This document shows, piece by piece, positions 44,980-55,607 of a stretch of 64,000 nucleotides of DNA (positions are counted from its first letter, which is position 1; each line of letters begins with the position of its first letter). Source of the stretch: Tolypeutes matacus (Eukaryota; Chordata; Mammalia; Cingulata; Chlamyphoridae); contig JAKSZT010017954.1 of assembly GCA_026826555.1 (NCBI GenBank), forward strand, positions 7,038,556-7,102,555, read 5' to 3'. The notes under the pieces were generated by a model. It had not been told where the DNA came from, did no database searches, and saw only the letters and a program-made list of their open reading frames with translations. The position numbers were made by a program, and so were the translations under genes.

Positions 44980-46635
44980 ATTTTAAACTCCAATAAGTCT
45001 GCTGAGAATCTGATGCTGGAAGAAGTTAAGCAAAGGCAACTAAAGGAGACTCCTCACCAAAAGCATCTTCTGTTCAATTTTAGCACTTTACTTTCCTCAT
45101 TTTAACACTTTATCAGCTTTAAGCACTTATTTACACATTTGCTCTTCATTGATCCATCCTTTTGGCTCATGCAGACATTTTGTACACATTTTTTTTTTTT
45201 TTTTTTTTTTCATTTTAATTTCCTCCATTCTCCCATTTTCCAGTGGAAACAATGAGAGGAACCAAGGTAACTAAGGTACCTTTGACCAGGTAACTAAGGG
45301 TGAGCACCTGTCCTCAGGAAGTGTGGACTCCATAGCAAACACATGTCTATAGACCCCAGATTCCAAAGACCCATTAACATGAATGGTATAATAGAGGAGT
45401 TAACAAAGTACAGATGGAAACCAGGAAGGCCTGTCCAGTGTAGGCAGAGAGCTCTCCTCGTTCTCATATGAGGCATTTCTGTAAAAAGTACAGCCATTGT
45501 GTGACATGAGCAGAGAGTTGAATTTATTTTCATTTTTCATTGCCTTTCTTTGTGGGATTGTCAGGTTCTGAATATTAATATCTTAATGTAGATTTGGTGG
45601 TTAAGTAAGATATATCTTATGATTTAAAAAAAAAACAAAAAACTTTTCTCCCTTTGTAGTTTATTAGTACACCATTTGAAAGCAAAATTCTTTTTCTTGT
45701 CTTCCACACTTGGAAAATATTTATTCCCCCCTGCATCTCCATAGTAGGCATCATAAACTAACCCAGTTCAGCTTATTTACTTCCCTCGTTTCAGCCCCAT
45801 GATCAGTTGTAGCAACACGGGCATATAATGGTAGAGGGTTTCGGTTTACAACAGTAAGCACATGAGCTATTACAACCTCCTTTCAGAGTGATAAGTAATG
45901 AAACTTCCATTTTTAAAAGTGCCCATTCAGAAGGTGTAGAGGGCATGGAGAAGAGGGGTTTGGGGCCCCCTGAGGTTGACTAGCCATGTATTGCTAAAGG
46001 AGGAAATCATGAATCTTAGTTGAAAATGAATTAGCCTACACAGGAGGAATTCCCGGGACCCGGAAAGAGTTTTAATTCCTGGGCTGGACAGAAGGCAGAA
46101 GGGATTAGCAGAGGTGAGAAGGAGGACAGCCTTGGCAACTGGGGAGCACCCTGCTTCCTGGTGGTGAGCAACTTGTTGACTCCAGGATGTGACACTAGCG
46201 AGGACTCTTGGTCTACAACCAGGGTAAAGGGCAGTATGCGCCCCAGTCAAGACGCAGGTACTTCTGGGCCTCTCAGAAGTTGTCTTCTGCCCTGAGTGCC
46301 CCCTCCGCTTTACCAGTTACCCAGACACTTGTTAGGTGCCTCCAGCCTTACTAGCATGTGGGGGAAATCTCAGCCATGTATTTTCTCGGTCATTGTGTAT
46401 CTACTGAGCTAGGCCTCCTGGTACTGTACTGGGCACACAGATTCCAAGATGTGAACTGTATTCATCAGAAACCAGGTAGGTTCAGAAAGAAGCCATATCA
46501 CAGGAAATAGAATGATATCATATCTTCACAAATAGATAATAAAGTGCTGGATGCTAGCTCTAGTCACACATCTATTATATCTACTGCCACTGTGGCTGTG
46601 GCATGAATAAAGAGTGCTTGTACAGTCAGATTTAA
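44980..46635. other. Unassigned intergenic stretch
   Basis: No gene is visible. A near-pure T run lies at about 45189-45210, and a short inverted L2-like terminus ('tctactgagctaggcctcct') near 46400. Confidence 0.4.
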
Positions 46636-46644
46636 AGTCAGATT

Positions 46645-46824
46645 GAGAGAGTGGATGTGGCTCAAGCAGTTGAGCACCTGCTTCCCACATGGTAGGTCCC
46701 GAGTGTGGTTCCCGGTGCCTCCTAAAAAAGCAAAAAAAAACAATCCAGGGGAGCCAGTGTGGTTTAGTAGTTGAGTGCTGGCTTCTCCATAGGAGGTCTT
46801 GGGTTCAATCCCCAGCCCCAGCAC

Positions 46825-46858
<34 letters not shown>
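46645..46858 (+). mobile_element. Two tandem DAS-type SINE units
   Basis: The first unit (46645-46740) has 'gtggatgtggctcaagcagt', 'tgagcacctgcttcccacat' and 'gagtgtggttcccggtgcct'. The second (46749-46858) has 'gccagtgtggtttagtagtt', 'gagtgctggcttctccatag' and 'cttgggttcaatccccagcc', then about 32 A residues. The second head is more diverged, so the units belong to different subtypes. No clear target-site duplication. Confidence 0.8.
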
Positions 46859-46861
<3 letters not shown>

Positions 46862-46940
46862 AGTTGAAGGTGGTAGGTATCCCACACAGAGAAAATGAAC
46901 AACAACAACAGAAAAAAAAAAAAAAACAAGCTTCAGCAAA

Positions 46941-46989
46941 TTTTTTATAGTCATAGGCATTAAGGAACCATTTTTTATAGTCATAGGCA
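46941..46989. repeat. 19-bp perfect direct repeat
   Basis: 'ttttttatagtcataggca' occurs at 46941-46959 and again at 46971-46989 with a 30-base period. Confidence 0.9.
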
Positions 46990-47180
46990 AAATTATAGGT
47001 CTTTTTAACTATAAATTACAATTCAACATATCCAAATGGCATAATTAGGATACAGACTATTGTATGTTTCAAGAAAATGAATCCCTCATTACTAGGAGGT
47101 TGAGCTCATCTTAAACATTTTAAAACAACATTTCAAGGCTTGGTGAACTCTTACATTGTGCTTACTTCAAGGTTGGATTT

Positions 47181-47389
47181 GATTTATTTATTTATTTATT
47201 TTATTTATTTTTTTTTTTTAAGATTTTATTTATTTATTCATTTATCCCCCCCTTGCTGCTTGTGCTCGCTGGGTCAGCTAACCACGCCGTGCAGGTGGGC
47301 TTGCCTTCACCAGGAGGCCCCGGGAACCGAACCCGGGGCCTCCCATATGATAAACGGGAGCCCTACTGATTGAGCCACAGCCGCTTCCC
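47181..47389 (-). mobile_element. tRNA-derived SINE with perfect 14-bp target-site duplication
   Basis: The inverted tail '(TTTA)n...taagattttatttattt' is followed by a C run, 'accgaacccggggcctccca' (inverted B box) and 'tgattgagccacagccgctt' (inverted A box). The flanking duplication 'tcaaggttggattt' is at 47167-47180 and 47390-47403. The tRNA-like head keeps a good B box. Perfect repeats suggest a fairly recent insertion. Confidence 0.9.
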
Positions 47390-47714
47390 TCAAGGTTGGA
47401 TTTTATAATCAATCCTCTCCCTCCAGCTTTGTTGTGTCACCCAGGCTATCCAATACCCAGGCTCCAGAGCCCTGCTGAGGGATTGTTTGCAGCGTGTGAC
47501 TTTGTAGTAGAGATGGTGCAAACCACTGTCTCTTTTTTGGTATTGGTGTCGCTTTTGATGTGGATGTGCTTGTGTTCATTATTGTAGTGGTCCTCACCAA
47601 GAGAGTCCAGGAGAAGGTATGGCCATGGGATTGCAGCCATACCCGAATACACTATTATTTTGTTGTTCTCCACAGTAATCAAAACAAGTGTGTCTTCTTT
47701 AATTATAATAGCCA

Positions 47715-47920
47715 AAACACAAATCCCACTTACTAAGTTGTAGGCGCTATTACTGACACAGCCCTATGAGGTAGGTACTGTTGTCATCTCATTTTACAGA
47801 TGAGGAAATTGAGGCACAGAGAGTACAGAGGTTTGCCTAAGGTCTCATGGCTCAGAAATGGCAGGGCCATAATTGCATCTGCTGCCTAATTCTAGAGTCC
47901 AAGCTCCTAACCTCTACCTG
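47715..47920 (-). repeat. MIR SINE
   Basis: 'cacagccctatgaggtaggt', 'cattttacagatgaggaaat', 'tgaggcacagagagtacaga' and 'gagtccaagctcctaacctc' follow the inverted MIR order. Confidence 0.85.
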
Positions 47921-47929
47921 CAGAATAGA

Positions 47930-48880
47930 GAAACTTGGATTTTCAGAGCATGAAGAACTTTAGAATTTAAAAAGAATCACACCTAGAAACATAGAAATAA
48001 GCTAGGTGAGGTTCTGTCTTTCCCAAAGTTAGTTGGAGACAGAATCTCATATATCATGCCCCCCCTTTAGTGGTCTTTTTAAACAACATAATTTAGAATC
48101 AAAGGCTTAAAGCTGTTGTTGTAGACTTCTCTCTTCCTTTAAACAACCTCAAGAACCACCCAGCACGTGCTCTTGGGGGGGGCGGGGATGCTTGAAGTTC
48201 ACTATATTTATGAGGAGGAACACCATGAAATTAAAGATCTTTCTGTGTATAAAATGTTCAACAGAAGACAGAATTCTTTAAGAATGTTATATCAAAATAT
48301 GTTGAGTCAAAGTCTGGTAATTTGTAATCCCATCTGAATCACATCTCACATTTTAAGCTTTAAAATTTCGCCATTTTAGATTGATTTAGAAGAACTTCTA
48401 ATATTTGTTAAACCTAGTTTATCTTTAGATATATTCTGAGATTCGAGGAAGACCCCATATTTTAAGTTAGCTTGCTTTAAAAAAAAAAAAAAAAAACTTT
48501 TAGTAGATTAATCAATATACTTGGCCTCAGGTCTTTGGTCAGATATTAAAAATTGTCCTGGTTTCTGAAATAATTTATCTCTAACTGGAAAGACTGTTGA
48601 ATCCGCCTGCTTACTTATCTGCTTCTCGTTACAGTTCCCACTTAGTAAGACTTCCACTTCCTAGAGCTGGTTCAGAGGCTGAAGGTGATGTTAGGAATGT
48701 GTCCAGTGTGTTAAACGTCCTGAGTATAACAGCCGTGATGATGTCTTCCAGCCTTTGATTTTGTAATCTTTAGATTAAAATTCCAATAAAAGGAACTTAA
48801 GATTCTCCAGGGGGAAAAAAAGAAAAAACATAATGAATTTACCTGATTCTTGAAAGTCAGATCTCTGACCAGGATCTAAT
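47930..48880. other. Unassigned intergenic stretch
   Basis: AT-rich, with a G run near 48175 and an A run near 48478-48497. No gene or confident repeat. Confidence 0.4.
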
Positions 48881-48890
48881 CACCCAGCAT

Positions 48891-49100
48891 GTGGATTACC
48901 CAGACCTTCCTATTACTGATAACGTCGTGCACTTCATCCCCTCCGACTCTGACACTGATCCCCCTACCCCTCCAGCAAGGAGGGGGAACAGAGCAACTTG
49001 GAAAGCAGGCAGCATGGACTCACTCATGTCCCCTGTGAGAGCTGAGATGAAGCACAGCCACAGGGTGAGGGCAGCTGGAAGGCTGAATGGGACTCAGTAG
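48891..49100 (+). other. Open reading frame of 69 codons, acidic/Pro-rich start; function unknown
   Basis: I do not recognise it. From an ATG at 48891 it reads an acidic, Pro- and Ser-rich segment (residues 3-28, with an SDSDTDPPTPP run) followed by a basic Arg/Lys/His-rich half to the stop. It retains more CpG than its surroundings (ACGTCGTGC, CTCCGAC). No strong splice acceptor precedes it and no promoter is visible. It could be chance, an orphan exon of an upstream isoform, or a conserved regulatory block. Comparison with other placentals would decide. Confidence 0.2.
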
Positions 49101-49109
49101 CGCAGAGGC

Positions 49110-50635
49110 AGCCTTCTATTGGTATATCCAGCTTCCTCCTGATTATAGATCATCACCGCAGGGGCGCACGCAGAACTGTCCCAGACTTTGATCTGAGCCC
49201 TGATAATCTGAGAGTCGGTCAAATGCAAGGCAGATAAGCTGCCTGACTAAAGCCTTCTAGGAAGCCAGGGCAATTTCTCCCCTGGAATATTGCTTATATT
49301 AGAGCAACAAGACCAAAAAAAAAAAAAAAAAAAAAAAATTCCATTTTGATTGCTCCAAAGAAACAACATTTTAATGTGTTTTCTTGAAATTTTAATGTTT
49401 GCCTTTGAGCTATCTTGGTATGGTAGAAACAGCCTCAGAATGAATGAATGCCTTCCTAGCTTGAGGGCCTCCGCTGGGTTTTGTGACATCTGTAAGCAAT
49501 TGGAAAATCCAAATCCAAACTTACACCTTCTGAGGCGCCTTTTCTTCTAACTTCTCTGGGTGTGGGGGAGGAGAAAAATCCTTCTTTATAACTAATCTTT
49601 AAAAAACACTTTTTTTTAACATCCCAGAGTGCCACCACTTGGGGGAGGGGCTAGAGAGAGAGGGCCTCTTATTTCCAAAATTAATCTTATATAGGGGTTA
49701 AAGAAAAAAGTGCCATACAGTAAGCACCCCCCCCTTTTTCCCCCCTGAAGAGGTTTTTTCAAGAGTGTAGTGAAATCATACAGTGCGGAATGTGCAACTC
49801 CTAAGAGGTTAGGAATGGACAGTCTCCACGTCATTTGTGTGATGGACAGAAACTCTAAAGCCGGGTCCCCTCCTCTTCCCCAATTACGCTCCAGGTACCA
49901 GTGGCACTGGGAGAGAAATCAGGCACTGGGAGCGCCCCTCCCCTTCACCCAGGTGTGCCGGCTCTAGCCGAGACCCCTCCCAGTTGCGGTGTAAGCCTTA
50001 CTGGCTCTTGCTCCTTGGTCATTGTAGTATCTTTTCCCGTGCATCAAGGAGGTACCCCGCCCAGGAGGGGTGTGGAATTAAGACTCCAGATGTTTGCAGA
50101 GGCTCTCCTCACCCACATGCATGGCCTAGCTCCTTTGCAGGGGCTCCCTGGTTGGAATAGTGAGTAAGGAGTCTCGAATTCTGCCTAGTCCTACCAGGCT
50201 GGGCAAAAGGGAGTCGGGTGGGCTCTGGCTCAGGGGAATGACCGAAGGCCATGCTTGTGGTCATTCAGCCTCTGATGCAAGGCCCTGCCTGCGCTCTAGG
50301 AGACAGGGTGATGAGAAATAGCAGGTAATTGCTGCCCACTTAACGAGGCTCCCAGGCTTTGGCATGGCTTTAATCCTTTCCTTACCTCTGATGGACACCA
50401 GGAGAACCAGCCGTTCCACTTTTGTGGATGTGCCGAGTACGAATGTCAGTGGATTTGAAGGAGCCAGTTAGGGAGGGGAAGGCGGGTTTGCCAGTGGCCA
50501 GTTCCTGTACTCAATATCCCTAAGGCCCAGCAGGCCGCGGCCGTTCTCCGACCCGGCTGCGGATGAAGGTTGGACGAAGACCTTTTTGTTCTACTACCGG
50601 GGTTCCGAGCAGCGCCCCCTCCATTCTCAACAATG
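49110..50635. other. Region upstream of the CpG island
   Basis: No gene is visible. An A run of more than 20 bases lies near 49315-49338. GC content rises toward the island from about 49,850. Frames of 60-90 residues are uninformative. Confidence 0.4.
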
Positions 50636-50720
50636 TAACTGCTATTTATTGAGCACCTAGTATGTGCCAGGCCTTTTCCATTCGTGACTTTGTCATTTCG
50701 CCCTCACAAACCGCCCAGCG
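50636..50720 (-). repeat. MIR fragment next to the promoter
   Basis: 'gctatttattgagcacctag', 'tatgtgccaggccttttcca' and 'tcatttcgccctcacaaacc' match the inverted MIR terminus. It lies just outside the CpG island. Confidence 0.7.
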
Positions 50721-50965
50721 CTTTGCTGTTGTGTTCAACTCCAGGTTGCGGGCCTAGTGGCCTCTACCTTCCGCCGCGCTCATAGAAGCGGCAATTGCCG
50801 GGAGGGCGCGGAGCGTGGCAGTTCCCGCCGCGCCCGCCCGCGGGGAAGCATCCGTAGGGCCCAAGGGCCCGAGGCGCGGGGGGAACGACAGCTGTCGTAG
50901 TCGCGCCCGGAGACTGCGCCCCGGCGGGGCCGACCCGGCGCCGGGGCCGAGAGGGAGGGCCGTGC

Positions 50966-50988
50966 GGGGCGGGGCGCGCGGGGCGGGG
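50966..50988 (+). promoter_or_regulatory. Sp1-type GC-box cluster and potential G-quadruplex
   Basis: Four runs of four G separated by loops of 1, 5 and 1 bases, overlapping two GC boxes. The pattern meets the usual G-quadruplex motif and would bind Sp/KLF factors. Confidence 0.7.
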
Positions 50989-51789
50989 CGGAGGAGGGGC
51001 GGCGGCACCCGCAGCTCGGGCTCGGCGAGGAAGTCCCGCTCCGAGAGCCCCGAGCGTCTGGAGGAGGCGCGCTCGGCGCGGTCGGGGAGCCGAGACCGGA
51101 GCGAGGGGCCTCCCGCGCCGCGCCCCCTCCCGCCACCCATCCAGCCCAGGAGCCCGCGGCGCCGGCGAGCTGGAGGCGCGTCCCGGCGGCGACCGCCGAT
51201 GGAGTTCACTTGAGCCGTGAGCCGGCGGGAGAGGCAGGCGCCCGCGAGCGCAGCGCGGGCCGGAGCAGGGCCAGCCCCGCGCTCGGTCTCCCCAACGCCG
51301 GCCCGCGAGCCCCGGCCCGGAGGCGCCGCCAGCCCCGTGCAGCCCGCCCGGCGCCCCGGCCGCGGCAGCGCCTCCCGCGCCGCGGGCCTGGGAGATCGGC
51401 ACGAAATACAGCTTCCCGACGCGTCCCCGCCCAGCGCCTGGAGGCGGCGGCGGGACGAGGAGCCGTCAGCCCGCAGCGCTGCTGGACAGGCGGCCCCGGC
51501 GCACGGGGAGCCCGAGGCGGCCGCCTGGGAGAAGCCGCTGCCGCCGAGCGCCCTCCTCCTCCCTCCTCCCTCCGCACATGGTCTCCTTTGTCCTGTCGCC
51601 GCCGCCGCCGCCTCCTCGCTCTTAGCTCTGCGCGCCGCGGCCGCGGCTCGGGCCGCTGGTCTCCGCCTCGCCCGCCCGCCCGGGACGCTCCCGCGCGAGC
51701 CCCCGCCGCGCCCGCCCGGCTCCCGAGCGCGGCAGGAGCGCCAGGAAGGGAGCGGGCGAGCGCGGGGCCGGGGCGCCCTCCTCCCGCCC

Positions 51790-51812
51790 CGCCGCCCGCC
51801 GCCCGCCGCCCG
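51790..51812. repeat. GCCGCCC tandem repeat
   Basis: Three consecutive 7-base units in the island, giving C-tracts on the plus strand and G-tracts on the minus strand. Confidence 0.8.
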
Positions 51813-52056
51813 GCCTCGCCCCGGCCGCGCTGGATGAGTGCGCGCGGCGCTGGCTCCCGGCCGCCGAAAAGAGCTGCTCCGGCACGGATCTGGTGCCGCA
51901 GCTCCGCTCCCGGACTTTCGGAAGGACAGGCGGCCAGACGCCCGCGGACCTAGCCGGGTCGGAGTTGTTGGGGCGTTTGCTCGCCGCGTGCTTTGTGCTC
52001 GTTTCCCCTTTGACTCCGATGACCCCCCATCGTGAGCCCTGCTGAGGACCCCAGCC

Positions 52057-52099
52057 ATGAACTTGGGGCTGACAGGACCGCTTAACCCTTTGCAACCAG
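52057..52099 (+). CDS. Short upstream ORF or N-terminal coding start (partial)
   Basis: The last ATG before the splice donor. The 43 coding bases leave phase 1 at the junction. With the exon at 55608 the reading becomes a 16-codon peptide ending in TGA at 55612-55614, which fits a translation-dampening uORF. No signal peptide or domain can be judged on 14 residues. Alternative: the first 14 residues of an unidentified protein whose second coding exon lies beyond the window. Confidence 0.3.
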
Positions 52100-55000
52100 G
52101 TAATCCAGCTGTGTAGGCGCGGCTCCTTGCCCGCCGCCCGTCGGGCTGGGGGTCTTTTGTTGCGGCGGCCGGGCCCGCGAGCAGGGGTGGCAGGCGCGGG
52201 CTCCTCCCGCCTGGCGCGCCCGCGCCCCCTCGGCACCCCTCCTCCCGCCCTCTCGGCGGCGGGGTCGCCCGCCTTTGTACTTTGCTCCGTCCGCCGGCCA
52301 GGCTCAGCCAGGGAGCTGGGGCGCGGGGGCCGGTTGCTGCGCGGTTCTGCGGGGCAGGGCCCGCCCCGAGGGGCTCCGCGGGACCCGGGGCCGGGGGCCT
52401 GGGCGCTGCGCAGCTTGTTGGGGTGGCGGTTTCCGCACAGCTCGCCGCCCGCGCCGAGGTCGGGATCCCCGGCTCGCGCGCGGTGCCCAGGGAAGCGAAA
52501 GGAGGTCTTGGGCTCGGCAGTTGAGAAGGAACTCGCGCTTAAGTTTCCAGGATGTTTCTCTTCTTCCCAAGCCCCTCTTGCGGAGCGAGTGCGGAGGCCG
52601 CCCGGGGGGCTGCGGCCGGAAGAAATTCCGGGAGATCTCGCTCAGGAGCGGCCGCGAACCCGCTCCCTGCCTGCACCGAAGGCTCTCGTTCGTTTTTCTC
52701 ATTCTCCGCATTCCTTCCTCCAATGTTTGACTTATTTAACTTTTCTTGAAACGCCAGCAGACGGCTTCTGGTAATTTTTTAGTATTAAAAAAAAACAACG
52801 CCCTCCCCCCAATAACAGGCAGCCAAAAGAGATCTTTATTCGCTATCAATTTTTCGATTTAGCCGCTTAATCCTCCTAAACCGAGAGAGGCGCGGGAGGG
52901 GGAAGAGAGCACGACACGAAATGGCCAGCAACACCTCCAGCCCTTCAGCGTGTGCAGGTACCCCCGAGTTTACAAGGGCGAGAAGGGAAACCCAGGAGGT
53001 TTGCTGAAAAAGCTCCGCTCCCCGCCTTCTCCGTTCGCCGCGTTGCCTTTAGTCGTTCCGGATTTAAAAAAGAAACGAAATCACACAGGAAAAGGATCCA
53101 AGTAATTGAAGGAAATGTAGGCTTTTTCCCTGAAAACAAAAGAAAACGTCCCAAAGATTATAGATCCAAGGAGCCGAATAATTTGCACACACCCTTTATT
53201 TAAAAGCGTAAGAGAAGTAAAAGTTCGTTGAAGAAAAGCAAAGGATATTCTTGTAGTTTGACTTAAGACTTTGGCTAAGGAGCTCCTTTTTGACTTTTTA
53301 GGCGGTGGATCTGCCACGTTTTAACCACCTGGATGAGGGGAAAGAAAGACCCTTGAGTCATTTTATCCTTAGTGAAAATCTCATTGCAGTCATTTTCATT
53401 TGGGTGTTTTTCTAGGGATCTTTTCTGAGACTCCCCTCCCCCAATTGCAAGAGGCAGCATTTCAGGCTTTGTGCTGTGTATCAGTAAATTAAAGGGCACA
53501 AAAAGCTTTTATTAGAAGACATCTTCCTAACCCTTTCCAAATGTCTTGTCAAAATTACTTCCTTAGCAGCTTACTGGCTGGCATCATAATAATCACATTC
53601 TCAAGTTTGGTTCAGATGTCAGGATCACTTATTTGCCTCTTTGAGAATACCATGTGCAGCCAAGTCAGTGGAGCTGACAAAGGTGGCAGTCACAGAGAAG
53701 GGCTGAATGACAGAAGCAGAGGATTGCTCACCTGCAGCTTCTGTCTGCTCACTAGCTTATACACCCTTAGTGTGAATAAAAACTTGATCAGGAATGATTT
53801 CCTTTCCCTGAAAGTACTTTTTGCATTTGGGGTGCAATAATTTGTTTTTATATTTCCTTGGACCGTTTAGACTCTTTTTCATAGGTAACCCCCAAATTTT
53901 CAAGGACTATTTCAGTTGGTAAAATGATTTCATAAAGAGACATTTTTTTTCTTTAAAAATATCAGCTTGAATTTATTTTTTAAACCATGAATTTTAATAC
54001 GGCCATTTCAATTTTGAATTGAGACACTTTTTCTTTGAAGAATGGTAATATCTCTCCAAGTTTTTAGCTTAGAAACACACATTCCTAGAAATATCACTCA
54101 GTGTTTCAGTATAACAACGCTGTTCATGTAATTTTTTATTAACTCAGTATCCTTGATCTGTTTAATCCATAACTTGTTTGCTCCTTTACATGCAATACTT
54201 TTTTGGCAGTATATTTTTCTTTAAAGCTACCATTATATATAGTTTTATTTCATTATGTTTAAGATGCTAAGAAGGCCCTTGGCTTATTTTTTATTATTCC
54301 TGAAAAATTGGAGGAAAAAATCTATCAGGGATTTATTTAAAACTCTCTGTGCATGAATGTATGCAGTTCAATACTTGTTCTGCATATACTCATTTTTCTC
54401 TTGATCCATTAATCTTCTGAATGAATCCTACATTAAGACAATTAGAATTGAAATAAAGGGGAAGAATAGTCATAATAAAAAATATTTTCCCTTTTCTGTA
54501 TCACTTGCATTGAGAACTAGAACATGTCCTCCACATGTGTACAGGAATATTTCATCTCCATCAGTATAACATGGAAAGACCAAATTCCATATCTTCTTTG
54601 TCCCCAAAGCCAGCCCTAGAGTTGGAATATGTTGTTCTTTAGATTCCATCCTCTGTCTAGTTCCTATATTTACATCTTCTGTATTTATCCAATATTCTGT
54701 GCTTTGCTTTGTCAAACATGCATCTCTACATATAAAGTGTGAAAGAGAAGTGATTTCTTAGAAAGGTTGAGTAGCAAAAACAGCATAAATATAGCAGTCA
54801 TTATAACTTTAAATGCAGAGACATCTGCAAATTATATAGAGAGGAAGCTTAATTTTTATTTTTCAAGTTCAAGAAATATTCCATGCTTCTGAAACGTTAC
54901 GGCATTTTTTTCCAAACCAACTTCATGTTTATTTTCTGGAACATTAGTGTATAATTTCAATTGGCTTTATTCTTGCTTTTTAAACAGATTTATTTCACTT

Positions 55001-55607
55001 TCCTGAAGCCACTGTAATAATTGGCAGACATGCTCTCTAAAAACTGGTCAAAGGGAATAATGCTTATAAAATGTATAGTGGGTGGGTTTGGGGGCAGGTC
55101 AGCATGTGTCTGCTTCACACCAGGGTCGCCCTGGTTACTCTAAGGGACAGGGATCTTGGGGTCATCAGGTGAATTAATTTCCATGAGTGCTGCTCTACAC
55201 TCTTTAATGAGGAAAGCTTAGAGTTAAATAGTAGGCATTCCTGGTGTGTGAAAGAAAATTGAAAAATAGGCATGTCTGCAAATATGAAAAAAGTACCATT
55301 TCCAAAATAATGATCTGTCAACGAAATTGCAAAATCGTTATGTGAATGAGCTGAATTGCTTTGTGTATCATTGCACAGAAATATGTTTTGCACAGATAAT
55401 ATGTCTAATAAGGACACATTTTAAAAATCAGATTTTCCCCCCAGCAAATAGCTGCACTGCAGGTCTCTCTCATGCAGTCAACTAGCACCACCTTATGGAT
55501 GATTTGGGGAAATTACTACTTTTCTAAAATGTAGTAAATTGATGTAAAATAATAGTAATGAGGATAAAGACAACAATAACACTTTTTTCCCCCTCCTTGT
55601 TTTTCAG
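52100..55607 (+). other. Putative intron 1
   Basis: From the GT donor at 52100 to the AG acceptor at 55606-55607. The first 430 bases still belong to the CpG island. From about 53180 on it is AT-rich with no confident repeats at all, which is unusual compared with the rest of the window and may indicate conserved regulatory content. Frames inside are chance. Confidence 0.5.

Larger units (their letters stand above)
51500..52099 (+). other. Putative first exon (5' untranslated leader with short ORF); gene unidentified
   Basis: The right border is a good splice donor: CAACCAG then GTAATC at 52100. The left border is the unknown transcription start; 51500 is only a placeholder. An ATG at 52057 with a favourable context (G at -3) opens a frame of 14 codons plus one base before the donor, reading MNLGLTGPLNPLQP. 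Joined to the exon at 55608 this frame stops after two more codons, so it behaves as an upstream ORF rather than a protein start. If another exon is used instead, it could be a true N-terminus. I do not recognise the peptide. An in-frame stop precedes the exon-2 open frame in this exon, so that frame is not open across the junction either. Confidence 0.5.
50740..52530 (+). promoter_or_regulatory. CpG island promoter
   Basis: About 1.8 kb of very GC-rich DNA with a full complement of CpG, in sharp contrast to the CpG-poor flanks. GC boxes (GGGGCGGGGC) cluster at 50966-50990. No TATA box is evident, as usual for island promoters. The plus direction is inferred from the splice donor at 52100 and the matching exon downstream. 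Frames of up to 434 codons cross the island on both strands but consist almost entirely of Ala, Arg, Gly and Pro, which is what random GC-rich DNA yields. The transcription start cannot be placed from sequence alone. Confidence 0.85.

Noticed and set aside
45189..45210. Long T or A runs (also near 48478, 49315, 60301) as retroposon tails
   Set aside because: No recognisable element body or target-site duplication next to them; kept only as homopolymers.
50754..52058. 434-codon minus-strand frame and several frames of 120-250 codons in the CpG island
   Set aside because: They are almost wholly Ala, Arg, Gly and Pro, overlap each other on both strands, and follow from the scarcity of stop codons in GC-rich DNA.
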